Origin: Fimbriiglobus ruber
Lineage (GTDB): Bacteria; Planctomycetota; Planctomycetia; Gemmatales; Gemmataceae
NCBI RefSeq assembly: GCF_002197845.1
Contig: NZ_NIDE01000008.1
Location: 124,001 to 188,000, forward strand
Reading direction: 5' to 3'
DNA length: 64,000 nucleotides
The position numbers and the translations under genes were made by a program. Shown here piece by piece: positions 16,849 through 25,616 of this stretch; positions within the stretch are counted from its first letter, which is position 1; every line of letters begins with the position of its first letter. Under the pieces are notes generated by a model. The model did no database searches and was not told where the DNA came from. It saw only the letters and a list, made by a program, of their open reading frames with translations.

Positions 16849-16899
16849 GCCTGCCGCATCCCGCCCCGACTCAAGGAGTCGGGGCGGGATGCGGCAGGC
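16849..16899. terminator. Perfect 24-bp hairpin between convergent genes
   Basis: Bases 16849-16872 pair perfectly with 16876-16899 around the three-base loop aag. It lies four bases after the stop of the leftward dioxygenase gene and 134 bases after the ATP-grasp stop, a position that suits a bidirectional terminator. There is no T-run, and the stem is far longer than usual, so it may also be a dispersed palindromic element. Confidence 0.7.
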
Positions 16900-16903
16900 G
16901 AGA

Positions 16904-18034
16904 TTAGCCGGCTTTCCGGCTCGTTATCGGGTAAGACTGCGAAGAATCTGAGACATCGGGTTGGTCAACGACCTCGGACGCGAGCGGCACCGGTCCGGCG
17001 GCAGCCAGGGCGTTCTCGTGCTGCGGCATCCCGGGGTGACCGAACACCAACCCGCCGTTGTGCTGGTACACGACCGGTTCGATGTGCGGGGCGCGGACGT
17101 CGCAGACGTAGTGCGAGGCGGACGAATAGTGCGTCACGTAGCTGAGCCGGGTCAGGGAGCGGTCGCGGGCCATAGTCCCCTCGTGCGCGAGGGCGGCGTG
17201 CCAGATCAGGACGTCGCCCTTCTTGGGAACGAAGGTCTCCTTCTTCAGACCATGCTTCTCACACTCGGCCTTCAAGTACTGGCCGAATTCCTTCGGACCG
17301 TGGGTCGAGTCTTTATCGTAGAACAGGCCGTTCCCGAAGTCGAATTTCGGGATCCGGTGCGACCCCGGGTAGTAACCCAGCGGTCCACTATCGGGGCTGG
17401 TGTCCTCCAGGGCGATCCAACTGGCCGCCAGGTGGCTCGGGTTCGACGACACCACGTAGGCGAAGTCCTGGTGAACCCCCTGCTCGCTCCCGTAACGGAA
17501 GGTCAGGGACTGCATCGCCACAGCCTTGTCCTGGAAAGCGTGCTCGAGGAATTGGACCAAACCACGGGTCAGGGAGATTTTCTTCCCGGCCGTGGACATG
17601 TTGTGTATGTCGTTCATGCGGTAGTGGATCTTGCCGGTCAACTCCTCCCGGCTCAGCGTGCCGACGGGTACGTTCTGGTGTCGGCCGTCGCACGCCACCA
17701 AAACGGGGTATTTGTCCGGCTCACGAATTACGGTGTCCACGTCCGAGAGAAACAAGTCGATCAGGTGAGGGTCGATCAGGCGCTCGAAGACCACATACCC
17801 GTTCTGGCGGAAGAACTCCAACTTCTCTGCGAGGTCGTATTCGCGGGGCCGCTGCGCCACGGGAACCGACCGGACGTACTCCGCCACGTCGGCGTCGGGG
17901 CGATCGATCCAGGGAACCCGATCTTCTTGGAAGTCGAGGTCGCCGCGCTGGTTCCGGTGGGTGGCCACCGTGGAGTTGATGAGGACCGCCTTGTGCCCCG
18001 TGATCTTCGCGGTCGTTTGCTCGGGCCCGTTCAT
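16904..18034 (-). CDS. Phytanoyl-CoA dioxygenase (PhyH) family oxygenase
   Basis: A 376-residue Fe(II)/2-oxoglutarate-dependent oxygenase of the PhyH family. The iron ligands are recognisable: His188 and Asp190 in SEQGVHQDFAYV, and His284 in WHAALAHEGTMAR. The 2-oxoglutarate-binding Arg is probably in the following RDRSLTRLSYVTHY. Other family features are FFRQNGYVVFERLIDPHLID near residues 74-93 and LGYYPGSHRIPKF. Such enzymes hydroxylate small molecules or natural products; the substrate is not evident. The start has a GAGAGGAAG ribosome site. It stands alone, convergent with the ATP-grasp gene; the upstream 192 bases are comparatively AT-rich and probably hold its promoter. Confidence 0.88.
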   Translation of the reverse strand: MNGPEQTTAKITGHKAVLINSTVATHRNQRGDLDFQEDRVPWIDRPDADVAEYVRSVPVAQRPREYDLAEKLEFFRQNGYVVFERLIDPHLIDLFLSDVDTVIREPDKYPVLVACDGRHQNVPVGTLSREELTGKIHYRMNDIHNMSTAGKKISLTRGLVQFLEHAFQDKAVAMQSLTFRYGSEQGVHQDFAYVVSSNPSHLAASWIALEDTSPDSGPLGYYPGSHRIPKFDFGNGLFYDKDSTHGPKEFGQYLKAECEKHGLKKETFVPKKGDVLIWHAALAHEGTMARDRSLTRLSYVTHYSSASHYVCDVRAPHIEPVVYQHNGGLVFGHPGMPQHENALAAAGPVPLASEVVDQPDVSDSSQSYPITSRKAG

Positions 18035-18226
18035 GGGTCTGCTTCCTCTCGCAGATAGACACTACAGATACTCGGACGGTGTTATCGAGAGGCTTATAGC
18101 GAGACGGACGGGAAAATCAACAACCGAAAGGCCCATCCGCGGGTGGGTGGCCGCGGCCATTCCGTGTTTTCGCAAGTCGTTATTTTTCATCAATGAAATG
18201 ACCCCAATACCTGATACTCGCGGCGG

Positions 18227-19045
18227 TTAGGGCTTCCTGACATCCTTTTTCACCAAAAACGCCCGCAGGTCGGCCAACCGGTCGGTGTTAATCAAGTCGG
18301 CGTCAGCCGTGAGCAGTTCGCGCCACACTTCCGGTCGGTCCGGGGTGGCCCAGAACCGGACCAACCGCTTGTCCTTGTGGGCTTTCGCGACGTACGCTTT
18401 CAACTTCGTTCGCTCGGCGTCGGGCATCGACCCGGTGCCGTTCCATTTAAACTGCGACGCCCAGCTAGCACTCACCCACGGAACCAAGGCCGCCGGTGCG
18501 TCCGAGTCGAGGTCGGACGGGTGGCCGTCGATCGCGGCGTACCGGACTTGCTGTTTCGTGATCGCGTCCCGGTCGCAATTCCCGCTGATGACGACTGTGA
18601 CCGCCTTGGCTTCGAGTTTGCCGTCCCGCACGACCGTCAGGATGTCCGCGTACCCTTGCAGTACCTTGGTCAGTTCGGCGTAAGTCTTCTTCGCGTCCGT
18701 TTTGACGTCGATCAGGAGGTGGAACGGCGGTCCGCTCGGGTAAACCTTCCCGCCGTTCGCCTTGGCCCGCTCGCGGAGGGGATCGAGGTAGAGAGCCTGG
18801 AGCGTGCGCCCGGTTCGGATGCCGAGCGGCGTATGAGCGACGAGTAACTTGTCTTGGCTCAGCCAAATGTCCGCCTCGACACTGCAAAACCCCTGATCGA
18901 GGGCGTCGAGGAGGGGCCGGGCGTGTTCGTAGTCGTTGTGAGCATGGGTCCGCGTCAGCGGAGTGACCGCGCGATCGGGCGGGGCAGCTTGCAATGGTTC
19001 TGTGAGTAAGACGCCAGCGGCTAACAAAAGCAGGCAACGTGTCAT
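18227..19045 (-). CDS. Secreted PI-PLC/glycerophosphodiester phosphodiesterase-like protein
   Basis: A 272-residue exported TIM-barrel phosphodiesterase. The signal peptide is MTRCLLLLAAGVLLTEPLQA. The mature N-terminus has RTHAHNDYEHARPLLDAL, with the catalytic His residues and the HNDYEH motif seen in AIM6-like and GDPD-type enzymes. It is followed by CSVEADIWL (metal-binding Glu and Asp), LLVAHTP (second His) and HLLIDVKTD. Near the C-terminus RLVRFWATPDRPEVW and DLINTDRLADLR match the final barrel strands. It probably cleaves phosphodiesters of lipids or related polyols outside the cytoplasm. The ATG at 19045 is chosen because it gives the signal peptide; an upstream in-frame start at 19084 would add 13 basic residues. 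Confidence 0.82.
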   Translation of the reverse strand: MTRCLLLLAAGVLLTEPLQAAPPDRAVTPLTRTHAHNDYEHARPLLDALDQGFCSVEADIWLSQDKLLVAHTPLGIRTGRTLQALYLDPLRERAKANGGKVYPSGPPFHLLIDVKTDAKKTYAELTKVLQGYADILTVVRDGKLEAKAVTVVISGNCDRDAITKQQVRYAAIDGHPSDLDSDAPAALVPWVSASWASQFKWNGTGSMPDAERTKLKAYVAKAHKDKRLVRFWATPDRPEVWRELLTADADLINTDRLADLRAFLVKKDVRKP

Positions 19046-19108
19046 GTTAGCCCCGGTTCGAATGCGACGACGGAACGATGCCACTTGTCGGTAAGGTCGT
19101 GACCAGTG

Positions 19109-19903
19109 TCAGCCTGTCCGCCGTTTCTGAATGCGGTAAACGATGCGGAGCAGCAGCCAGTGGGGGATGAACCGCGCGAGCGACGCGCCCACCCAGTTCT
19201 GCACCCCGGGTACAACCACCCGGGTTCCCCGCATCGTCGCGCGGTAGGCGGCCTCGGCGACGGGACCGACTTCCATCGCGTAGGGGGCGTCGAACAGTTT
19301 CGTGTCTTCCATCGCCGCGACCGTGGCAAATTCCGTTCGCGTCGGCCCCGGGCAGAGACACGTGACGGTCACGCCGGTCCGCCTCAATTCATATGCCGTC
19401 GCCTCGGACAGCGATAGTACGTATGCCTTTGTCGCATAGTAGACCGCCATCAATGGCCCGGGCTGAAACGCGGCCGTCGAGGCGACGTTCAGGATGCGCC
19501 CCGTCCCACGGGCGACCATGCCGGGCAGGAACAGGCGCGTCAGGTCCGTGAGCGCGGCGACGTTCACTTGCACCATCGCGGCGACCCGCACCGGGTCGGC
19601 GTCCGCGAACGGCCCGTACACGCCGAACCCGGCGTTGTTGACCAGTACGTCCACGTTCAGGCCCGCAGCAGCCACTTTGTCGTACAACGCCCGCGGCGCG
19701 GCCGGGTCGGACAAGTCGGCTGGGAAGATGTGTACGGCGGCGCCGTGGCTCCGCGCGAGTTCGTCGGCCAGGGCGCGGAGTTCCGCCTCCCGCCGGGCGG
19801 TCAGGATCAGGTCGTGCCCGTTGCGGGCGAACACGCGGGCGAGTTCTTTCCCGATCCCGGCCGAGGCACCGGTGACGAGCGCGACGGGGCGCGGGGGCGG
19901 CAT
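19109..19903 (-). CDS. SDR-family oxidoreductase
   Basis: A 264-residue short-chain dehydrogenase/reductase of classical type. It has the NAD(P)-binding TGASAGIGKELARVF at the N-terminus, VDVLVNNAGFGVYG, the catalytic Ser in ILNVASTAAFQPG and the YYATKAYVLSLSEA motif (Tyr and Lys of the YxxxK pair). The C-terminal region ends with a hydrophobic, basic stretch (FIPHWLLLRIVYRIQKRR) suggesting membrane association, as in the YqjQ/DltE-like group. The ATG at 19903 has GGAG seven bases upstream; the frame is open further up to 19945. It starts 43 bases after the NADH dehydrogenase gene ends, so the two are probably co-transcribed. The substrate is unknown. Confidence 0.9.
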   Translation of the reverse strand: MPPPRPVALVTGASAGIGKELARVFARNGHDLILTARREAELRALADELARSHGAAVHIFPADLSDPAAPRALYDKVAAAGLNVDVLVNNAGFGVYGPFADADPVRVAAMVQVNVAALTDLTRLFLPGMVARGTGRILNVASTAAFQPGPLMAVYYATKAYVLSLSEATAYELRRTGVTVTCLCPGPTRTEFATVAAMEDTKLFDAPYAMEVGPVAEAAYRATMRGTRVVVPGVQNWVGASLARFIPHWLLLRIVYRIQKRRTG

Positions 19904-19945
19904 GCGGGCTCCAGCGGACAGAATGAGCGGGTGGTTTGCGGGCAA

Positions 19946-21295
19946 TCATTTCGCCGCCGGCTTTACGCCTTGATCGAACCCTTGGGCCGGTCGCTCGTTC
20001 GTAATCAGTAGCGCGGACCGGTTGCGGCTCATGTAGTTCCAGATCCACTGTAAGAGGACGAGGACGCGATTCGAGAACTGGGCCAGGTACATGATGTGGA
20101 TGAACAGCCACGCCAGCCACGCTAGCAACCCGCTAAACCGGAACGGGCCCGCCTCGGCGACGGCCCGGCTGCGGCCGATGGTCGCCATCGTGCCCTTGTC
20201 CCAGTAGTGGAACGGCCCCGGAGCCGACTCCCCCTTCACGCGGCGGCGGATGACGTCCGCCGCGTACCGCCCTTGCTGCATCGCGACCGGGGCGAGGCCG
20301 GGGAGCGGCTTGCCGTCCGCCCCCTTCTGCAAGGCCAGATCGCCGAGTACGAACAGGTTCGGGTGCCCGGCGATCGAGCAGTCTGGCCCGACGGCGACGC
20401 GCCCGGACCGGTCGACCTCAATGCCGCCGCCGATCGCGTCGGCCAGGAACTTCCCGAGCGGCGACGCCTTGACCCCGGCGGCCCACACGACCGTCTGGGT
20501 TTCGATTTGTCGTTTCTCCTTCGTCGTCGACATGCAGACGGTGACGGCGTCCGGCGAAATCGCCTCGACGTGGCAGTTGTTCCAGACCTCGACCCCGATC
20601 GTGGCCAGCATTTCGGCAGCTTTCTTTTGCAGCTTTTCGTGGAACGTCGGGATGACGTGCGGGTGCCCTTCGACCAGGAGTACCCGAGCGGTCGCCGGGT
20701 CGATCACCCGGAAGTCGTGGCGGAGTGTGTAGCGGGCGAGTTCGCTGATGGTGCCGGCCATCTCCACCCCGGTCGGGCCACCGCCGACCACCACGAAGGT
20801 GAGCAGTCGCTTGCGGACCGCCGGGTCCGGTTCGCGCTCGGCACGCTCGAATGCGGACAGCACGCGGCGGCGGATCTCGGTCGCGTCTTCGAGCGTCTTC
20901 AAGCCGGGTGCGAGCGGCGCCCACTCGTCCTTGCCGAAGTAGTGGTAGGTCGAGCCGGTCGCCACCACGAGGGTGTCGAACGGGATCGCGGCCCCGTCCT
21001 TGGTCAACACTTTCTTGCCCGCGACGTCGAACCCGGTCACTTCGGCCATCAGCACGCGGGCGTTGTTTTGGTAATTAAAGATGGTCCGGAGCGGCGCGGC
21101 GATGTTGGCCGGGGACAGGCCGCCGGTCGCGACCTGATAAAGCAGCGGTTGGAAGAGGTGGAAGTTGCGGCGGTCGATCAGTGTCACTTTGACCGGCGTG
21201 CTGCGAAGAGCCTGGGCGCAATAGAGCCCGCCGAATCCCCCGCCCACGACGACGACCTGGTGTTCGGAATGTGTGCCGGTCGTGTTCTCGGTCAT
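19946..21295 (-). CDS. ndh: Type II NADH:quinone oxidoreductase (NDH-2)
   Basis: A 449-residue FAD-dependent, non-proton-pumping NADH dehydrogenase. It has two Rossmann dinucleotide motifs: FAD at VVVVGGGFGGLYCAQAL (residues 14-30) and NADH at FVVVGGGPTGVEMAGTI. Between them are the NDH-2 signatures FQPLLYQVATGGLSP and VVATGSTYHYFG. FAD-binding FVLGDLAL and the AVAMQQGRYAADVI segment follow. The C-terminus has amphipathic/hydrophobic helices (LLAWLAWLFIHIMYLAQF, NRVLVLLQWIWNYM) for membrane attachment. It passes electrons from NADH to quinone. It is the first gene of a probable two-gene unit with the SDR. Confidence 0.92.
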   Translation of the reverse strand: MTENTTGTHSEHQVVVVGGGFGGLYCAQALRSTPVKVTLIDRRNFHLFQPLLYQVATGGLSPANIAAPLRTIFNYQNNARVLMAEVTGFDVAGKKVLTKDGAAIPFDTLVVATGSTYHYFGKDEWAPLAPGLKTLEDATEIRRRVLSAFERAEREPDPAVRKRLLTFVVVGGGPTGVEMAGTISELARYTLRHDFRVIDPATARVLLVEGHPHVIPTFHEKLQKKAAEMLATIGVEVWNNCHVEAISPDAVTVCMSTTKEKRQIETQTVVWAAGVKASPLGKFLADAIGGGIEVDRSGRVAVGPDCSIAGHPNLFVLGDLALQKGADGKPLPGLAPVAMQQGRYAADVIRRRVKGESAPGPFHYWDKGTMATIGRSRAVAEAGPFRFSGLLAWLAWLFIHIMYLAQFSNRVLVLLQWIWNYMSRNRSALLITNERPAQGFDQGVKPAAK

Positions 21296-21403
21296 GTCTC
21301 GGGTTCCCGGTGAGTGAAGGCGGCGGGTGACGAACCGCCCGCTGATTGGGCCATTCTACGAACGTGTGTCCGTTGTTACCGCCCCCAGTTCTGTGCCGTG
21401 GTC

Positions 21404-21473
21404 GGCGTAGGGCGCGCTATTGCGTGCCGTCTCTCCGGGGGGAAAAGCGGCACGCAATAACGTGCCTTACGCC
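21404..21473. repeat. Imperfect 26-bp inverted repeat upstream of ndh, overlapping the end of the next gene
   Basis: Bases 21404-21429 pair with 21448-21473 at 23 of 26 positions, with a perfect 12-bp inner core (21418-21429 with 21448-21459). The right arm covers the last seven bases of the GT87-like gene, including its stop codon. A third copy of the core (gattgcgtgccgttccgg) lies at about 21486-21503 inside that gene. It may be a terminator for the GT87 operon or the remnant of a small palindromic element. Confidence 0.65.
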
Positions 21474-22693
21474 GAGCCTTGTCCCGATTGCGTGCCGTTC
21501 CGGAGAAGGGCCATGACGGCGAAATACCAGAGGATTACGGCCGGGGTGAGCCAGATCGGGTCGTGCAAATACACGACGACTGCCGCGTATTGGAAAATGA
21601 CAAGATGCCCGGCGATGGCCGCCAGCAGCGGGATTGCCCGACCGGCTCGGGCCGCCCGGGCAAACACCGCCGTGACGGGCACGAGCAGCACGACGAGGTC
21701 GAAGATCCACCCGCCGTACGGGGCGACGAGGGCCGACACGAGGACCAACCGCGGCGTCTCCGCCGACCAGTCCCACGTCTTCCGGCGAGCCCACCAGTAC
21801 GGCACGAGGAGCCCGCACGCGACGGCGCAGGGCACGAACTGACTCCAGAACGGCTTACCGTTGACGGGATCGATCCGCCAGCGGAGTTCGTAGCTCAAGA
21901 GCGGGAGTTGCCACTCGGTCACGGCCTGCGCTTCGGCGGACGGGGGCCGCGTCAGCGCGGCCGCGAACTGCCGGAAGACTTCCGAGTTCGGCAGCAGCGC
22001 GAGCAAGCTGAGAACGACGAGCATCACGGCCCCGCCGAGGAGAACCCGCCGGCCGGCCCGCGTGGTCGCGTCGAGCAGGATGGCCAATCCGAACAGGGCG
22101 AGGAGGTGTGGCTTGATCGCGGTCAGGGCACCGACCGCGCCGGCCGCGAGCAGATAGCCGCGCTGGCGGAGGTACAGGAAGCCGGCCAGGCCGACGAGGA
22201 TGAAGCCGACGTTCTGCCCGTATTCCAGCAGCCACCGGGCTTCCGCCGTGGTACCCAGGACGGCGAAGGGGGCGGCAACCCAAAGTCTCCGGAGGCCCGG
22301 ACCCGCCGGTCCGCCGTACACCAGCCACAATAGCCACGCGGAGGCCAGCAGACAGGCGATCTGAAGCCACAACCAGGCCTCGTGCGCCGGTCGGGGGTCG
22401 AGAAGACCGAACGGGACGTACAGCGGGAGCGTCCAGGGCGGCGTCCAGAGCATGACCGCCTCGGTCCGCTCCGGTTCGCCGGCCGCCTCGCGCTGGAGCG
22501 GTAAGAGGTGCGCCCCGTCGTACGGGTTGCCGCCGCGGACCTCGACCCGGGCCGCCGACCAGTATTCCACGAAGTCTTTCGGGGCGAACCCGAGCGACGA
22601 CCGCCTGGCACGTTCCCGCGAAGTGCCCGACTCCGCCCCCACGCACAGCGATCCGACAACGACCAGTAGGGCGACCGCCTGGAACCGCCTCAC
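21467..22693 (-). CDS. GT87-like (DUF2029) membrane glycosyltransferase, second copy
   Basis: A 408-residue polytopic membrane protein of the GT87/DUF2029 type, which uses polyprenyl-phosphate sugar donors outside the membrane. Visible features: an N-terminal helix (FQAVALLVVVGSLCVG); a periplasmic loop with DFVEYWSAARVEVRGGNPYD (the acidic catalytic region); TPPWTLPLYVPFGLL; then multiple helices, including GALTAIKPHLLALFGLAILL; and the WWARRKTWDW segment. A GTG at 22693 overlapping the upstream stop (GTGA) is the likely start, giving translational coupling to the paralogue. The open frame continues upstream to 22768 inside that gene. The two proteins share ALTAIKPHLLALFGLA and WWARRKTWD and are tandem duplicates. 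Confidence 0.82.
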   Translation of the reverse strand: MRRFQAVALLVVVGSLCVGAESGTSRERARRSSLGFAPKDFVEYWSAARVEVRGGNPYDGAHLLPLQREAAGEPERTEAVMLWTPPWTLPLYVPFGLLDPRPAHEAWLWLQIACLLASAWLLWLVYGGPAGPGLRRLWVAAPFAVLGTTAEARWLLEYGQNVGFILVGLAGFLYLRQRGYLLAAGAVGALTAIKPHLLALFGLAILLDATTRAGRRVLLGGAVMLVVLSLLALLPNSEVFRQFAAALTRPPSAEAQAVTEWQLPLLSYELRWRIDPVNGKPFWSQFVPCAVACGLLVPYWWARRKTWDWSAETPRLVLVSALVAPYGGWIFDLVVLLVPVTAVFARAARAGRAIPLLAAIAGHLVIFQYAAVVVYLHDPIWLTPAVILWYFAVMALLRNGTQSGQGSA

Positions 22694-23910
22694 GCCACAG
22701 CCCTCGCGGGTCGGTTCGCCCACAATGTCAGTGCCGAGCCGACAAAAACCGTCGGGGCCACCCACCACATGACGATCTGATCGTGGGTCGTCGTTCTGGA
22801 CGTCAACGCGATGATTCCGGCCGATACGCCGACATACCAGGCGGCCGCGAGCAAGCGGGCCCGCGGGCGGGCCCCGCGGGCGAAGAGCGGCACGGCCGCG
22901 GCCAAGATGACGGGGAGCATCAAAACCAGATCATAAATCCACGCGCCGTACGGGGCCGCAAGGAACGAACCACCCGCGAGCCACGGGGCCGCCCGCGCCG
23001 AATCCCACGTCTTCCGCCGCGCCCACCACGCACCGACGACGACACAGGAGCCGACCATCAGCGGCACGAGTGCGACGGCGAATGACCCCGGGGCGAGATT
23101 CGCCCGCAGATACGACCCGGCCGTCGGGCTCAAAATGTCTGTGACTTTATAAGGGTTCGTGCCGTCGCGGTCGGTCACCGCGGCGGAATACTGCGAGAGA
23201 ATAGCCGGGTCGAAGGCGATCACGACCAGGAGCGCCGCGCCGAGAACCGCGGCCCCGGTCAGGATCACTTTCCGCGCCGCGGAGGTCCGAACCGTGTCCA
23301 GAACGAGCGCCAACCCGAACAGTGCGAGGAGGTGCGGCTTGATCGCGGTGAGGGCGGCCGCCGCCCCCGCCAGCATCGGTCGGTTCGCCCGGGTGGCGGC
23401 CATGAACCCGGCCACGCCCAGCAGGCACATTCCGGTCACCTGCCCGGTCGCGATCGCGAATATGGTCGGTGAAAATGCGATCGCCAGGCCCCACGCGATC
23501 CACCGCCGGTCGGGAGTCCCCCCGAGCGCCCGCCACGTCAAGTCGACCGCCCCAAAAACGGACCCCATTTGGATGTACGTCCAGATCAGACAGCCGGTCG
23601 AGAGAGACAGCAGTCCGAAGGGCAAGACGACGAGCAACGTCCACGGCGGGTGCCACATCATCACCGGAACGTCGTTGGACATCCCGGCCGCGTTCTGGAT
23701 TTCCAGCATGCGGGCCGGATCGTAAGGATTTTCCCCGTGTGTCACCAAGTATCCGGCCGCCCAGAACTCGTAGTAATCGATCGGAACCCCTCGCGATTGA
23801 AACGGGGCCGCCGACAAGTAAAGCCCGATAGCCAATGCCACGACGGAGAACCCCAGCAGAACGTATCTCCGCCGAGAAATGGCGGGTGGAAACAATGGGG
23901 GAGTACTCAT
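22690..23910 (-). CDS. GT87-like (DUF2029) membrane glycosyltransferase, first copy
   Basis: A 406-residue paralogue of the following gene, with about ten transmembrane helices. After a short cytoplasmic N-terminus and one helix (YVLLGFSVVALAIGLYLSAA) it has the loop DYYEFWAAGYLVTHGENPYD, in which the acidic residue is likely catalytic, and then WHPPWTLLVVLPFGLL. The ATG at 23910 is chosen for its ribosome site (GGAG about seven bases upstream); the open frame begins 21 codons earlier. It is first in a two-gene operon, and its stop overlaps the next start. It probably transfers mannose or another hexose to a lipid-linked or surface glycan; the sugar is not known. Confidence 0.83.
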   Translation of the reverse strand: MSTPPLFPPAISRRRYVLLGFSVVALAIGLYLSAAPFQSRGVPIDYYEFWAAGYLVTHGENPYDPARMLEIQNAAGMSNDVPVMMWHPPWTLLVVLPFGLLSLSTGCLIWTYIQMGSVFGAVDLTWRALGGTPDRRWIAWGLAIAFSPTIFAIATGQVTGMCLLGVAGFMAATRANRPMLAGAAAALTAIKPHLLALFGLALVLDTVRTSAARKVILTGAAVLGAALLVVIAFDPAILSQYSAAVTDRDGTNPYKVTDILSPTAGSYLRANLAPGSFAVALVPLMVGSCVVVGAWWARRKTWDSARAAPWLAGGSFLAAPYGAWIYDLVLMLPVILAAAVPLFARGARPRARLLAAAWYVGVSAGIIALTSRTTTHDQIVMWWVAPTVFVGSALTLWANRPARAVA

Positions 23911-24220
23911 TCGGCTCCGACCTCCTTCGACCACTCGGCACACTCGTTCGGTGCAAAAGTATCTCACAAACAATTTGCCCGCGCGAAAAAATCATCGCAC
24001 CGCCGAGTTTGCGCCAGGACGGCCGCCGTTCGACCGGAGTTGGCCAATGGAATGGAAAGGGGTGAGATTTTTTCGAGACCCGGAGATTTGGGGACGAGAG
24101 TCGTCTTTGGCCCCTTCCGAGATGTTGGTAATAGACGGGGCGGGAACCTGGGGCATTCGCGCCTGCCCTATCCCCGCGACCAAAGCCTCCCAGACGGGCC
24201 GTTTCGTCTAGCGAAGATGC
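23911..24220. other. 310-base intergenic region upstream of the glycosyltransferase pair
   Basis: It lies between the end of cca and the glycosyltransferase start, both leftward. It includes a relatively AT-rich patch (about 23950-24000 and 24050-24080) that may hold the promoter. No hairpin, gene or repeat that I trust is visible. Confidence 0.45.
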
Positions 24221-25594
24221 TCATTCTTGCTGCTCTCTATCAGCTTTCCCCATCATTTCTTCAGCCAAACGGAGTCCATCCTCTTTCGTTTTTATCCTCC
24301 CCTCAAGTTGTGCCTCGCGAACGGCATCCAGAATGCGCTTGAACTCGGGACCGGGCTTCAACCCGATCGCGATGAGATCATCGCCTGTGACAGCGGGGGC
24401 CGGGTTCAACTCTTCGGGTGGTGTTTCGCGCAACACACGTTCGCAGAAATCGACGTGGGCCGTATTCCGCCCGGTGGCGATGGCGTCCGCCCGGTGGAGG
24501 GCCAGCAGTTCGCCGATGCCGGGGTGAATCAGGATCGGCTTGAGTCGGCTCGGCCGCATCGTCGGGGCGTCGCTGAGATACTGGTGCCGCTCGACCAACC
24601 AGGTCAGCCGCGCGGCCTCGGCGTTCGACAGGCGGAGCCGCTTGGCGATCTCGGCCGTCATCCGCGCGCCGACGTGTTCGTGGCCGTGGAACGTGTACCG
24701 GTCCGGCGTCCGCCCCACGACCCGCGGCTTACCCACGTCGTGCAACACGGCCGCGAACGCCAGCGGAAACGACACCGCCCCGGGCGCGGGCCAGAGCGGC
24801 CCTTCCAGCGCTTCCAGCACTTTGACGGTGTGGTCCCACAACGTCCCGGTCGGGGCAGCGGGAAGCCCTTGCGGCAGATCGAACGTCGGGAGCAATTCCG
24901 GCAATACGGGGGCGATCAACTCGAATTCGCGGAGCAAGCGAAAACCGCGGGCACGGTGCCGGTTGGTCAGGATCTTTCGCAACTCGTCCGCTACCCGTTC
25001 GGCACTGACGACCACGATTTCCGGCGCGGCCCTGCGGGCGGCCGTCATCGTCGCCGCGTCGATCGTGAGTTCAAACCGGGCCGCCATGCGTGCCGCCCGA
25101 ATGACACGGAGCTTATCCTCGGCGAACCGCTCGGCCGGGTTGCCGATCGCGCGGAGGAGACGGGCGTTGAGGTCGGTCTGACCGCCCACGTAGTCGATGA
25201 CTCGGCGGGCGATCGGGTCGAAGAACATCCCGTTGATCGTGAAATCCCGCCGCTTGGCATCTTCTTCGGGCGACGAATACGTGACGAAGTCCGGCCGCCG
25301 GCCGTCCGAATAGGTGCCGTCACTCCGAAACGTGGCGACCTGGACTTTGAGCCAGACGCCGTCCGCGCCGCGCGGCCCGAGAACCTCAACCACGCCGAAC
25401 GCGGCCCCGATCCCGTGACTGCGGCGGAAAAGAGCCTGCACTTGTTCGGGCCGCGCGTCTGTGGCCACGTCGTAGTCGGCCGGCGGTAGCCCGAGGATCT
25501 CGTCGCGCACACACCCGCCGGCCCAGAGTGCCTGATACCCGGCCTTCTGGAGGCGGGCCACAACCTCGGTGGCGAACTCACGTTCGGTCATCAT
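24221..25594 (-). CDS. cca: CCA tRNA nucleotidyltransferase / poly(A) polymerase family with HD domain
   Basis: A 457-residue class II nucleotidyltransferase. The head domain has the flexible loop and catalytic carboxylates in ALWAGGCVRDEILGLPPADY followed by DVATDA (the D-x-D pair is Asp-Tyr-Asp). The B motif follows in RRDFTINGMFFDP, with GGQTDLNARLLRAIGNP, and RFAEDKLRVIRAARMAARF matches the ATP/CTP-selecting C and D motifs. An HD domain is present (LAFAAVLHDVGKPRVVG, later HEHVGARMTAEIAKRL), as in bacterial CCA-adding enzymes with phosphohydrolase activity. It adds or repairs the tRNA 3' CCA end. Its start is close to the inverted-repeat element at 25617. Confidence 0.92.
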   Translation of the reverse strand: MMTEREFATEVVARLQKAGYQALWAGGCVRDEILGLPPADYDVATDARPEQVQALFRRSHGIGAAFGVVEVLGPRGADGVWLKVQVATFRSDGTYSDGRRPDFVTYSSPEEDAKRRDFTINGMFFDPIARRVIDYVGGQTDLNARLLRAIGNPAERFAEDKLRVIRAARMAARFELTIDAATMTAARRAAPEIVVVSAERVADELRKILTNRHRARGFRLLREFELIAPVLPELLPTFDLPQGLPAAPTGTLWDHTVKVLEALEGPLWPAPGAVSFPLAFAAVLHDVGKPRVVGRTPDRYTFHGHEHVGARMTAEIAKRLRLSNAEAARLTWLVERHQYLSDAPTMRPSRLKPILIHPGIGELLALHRADAIATGRNTAHVDFCERVLRETPPEELNPAPAVTGDDLIAIGLKPGPEFKRILDAVREAQLEGRIKTKEDGLRLAEEMMGKADREQQE

Positions 25595-25616
25595 AACTGT
25601 GAAGTTACCAAAAATA

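Noticed and set aside
16742-16951. A small open frame over the hairpin at 16849
   Set aside because: It runs through the palindrome in both directions and has no protein feature; the palindrome explains it.
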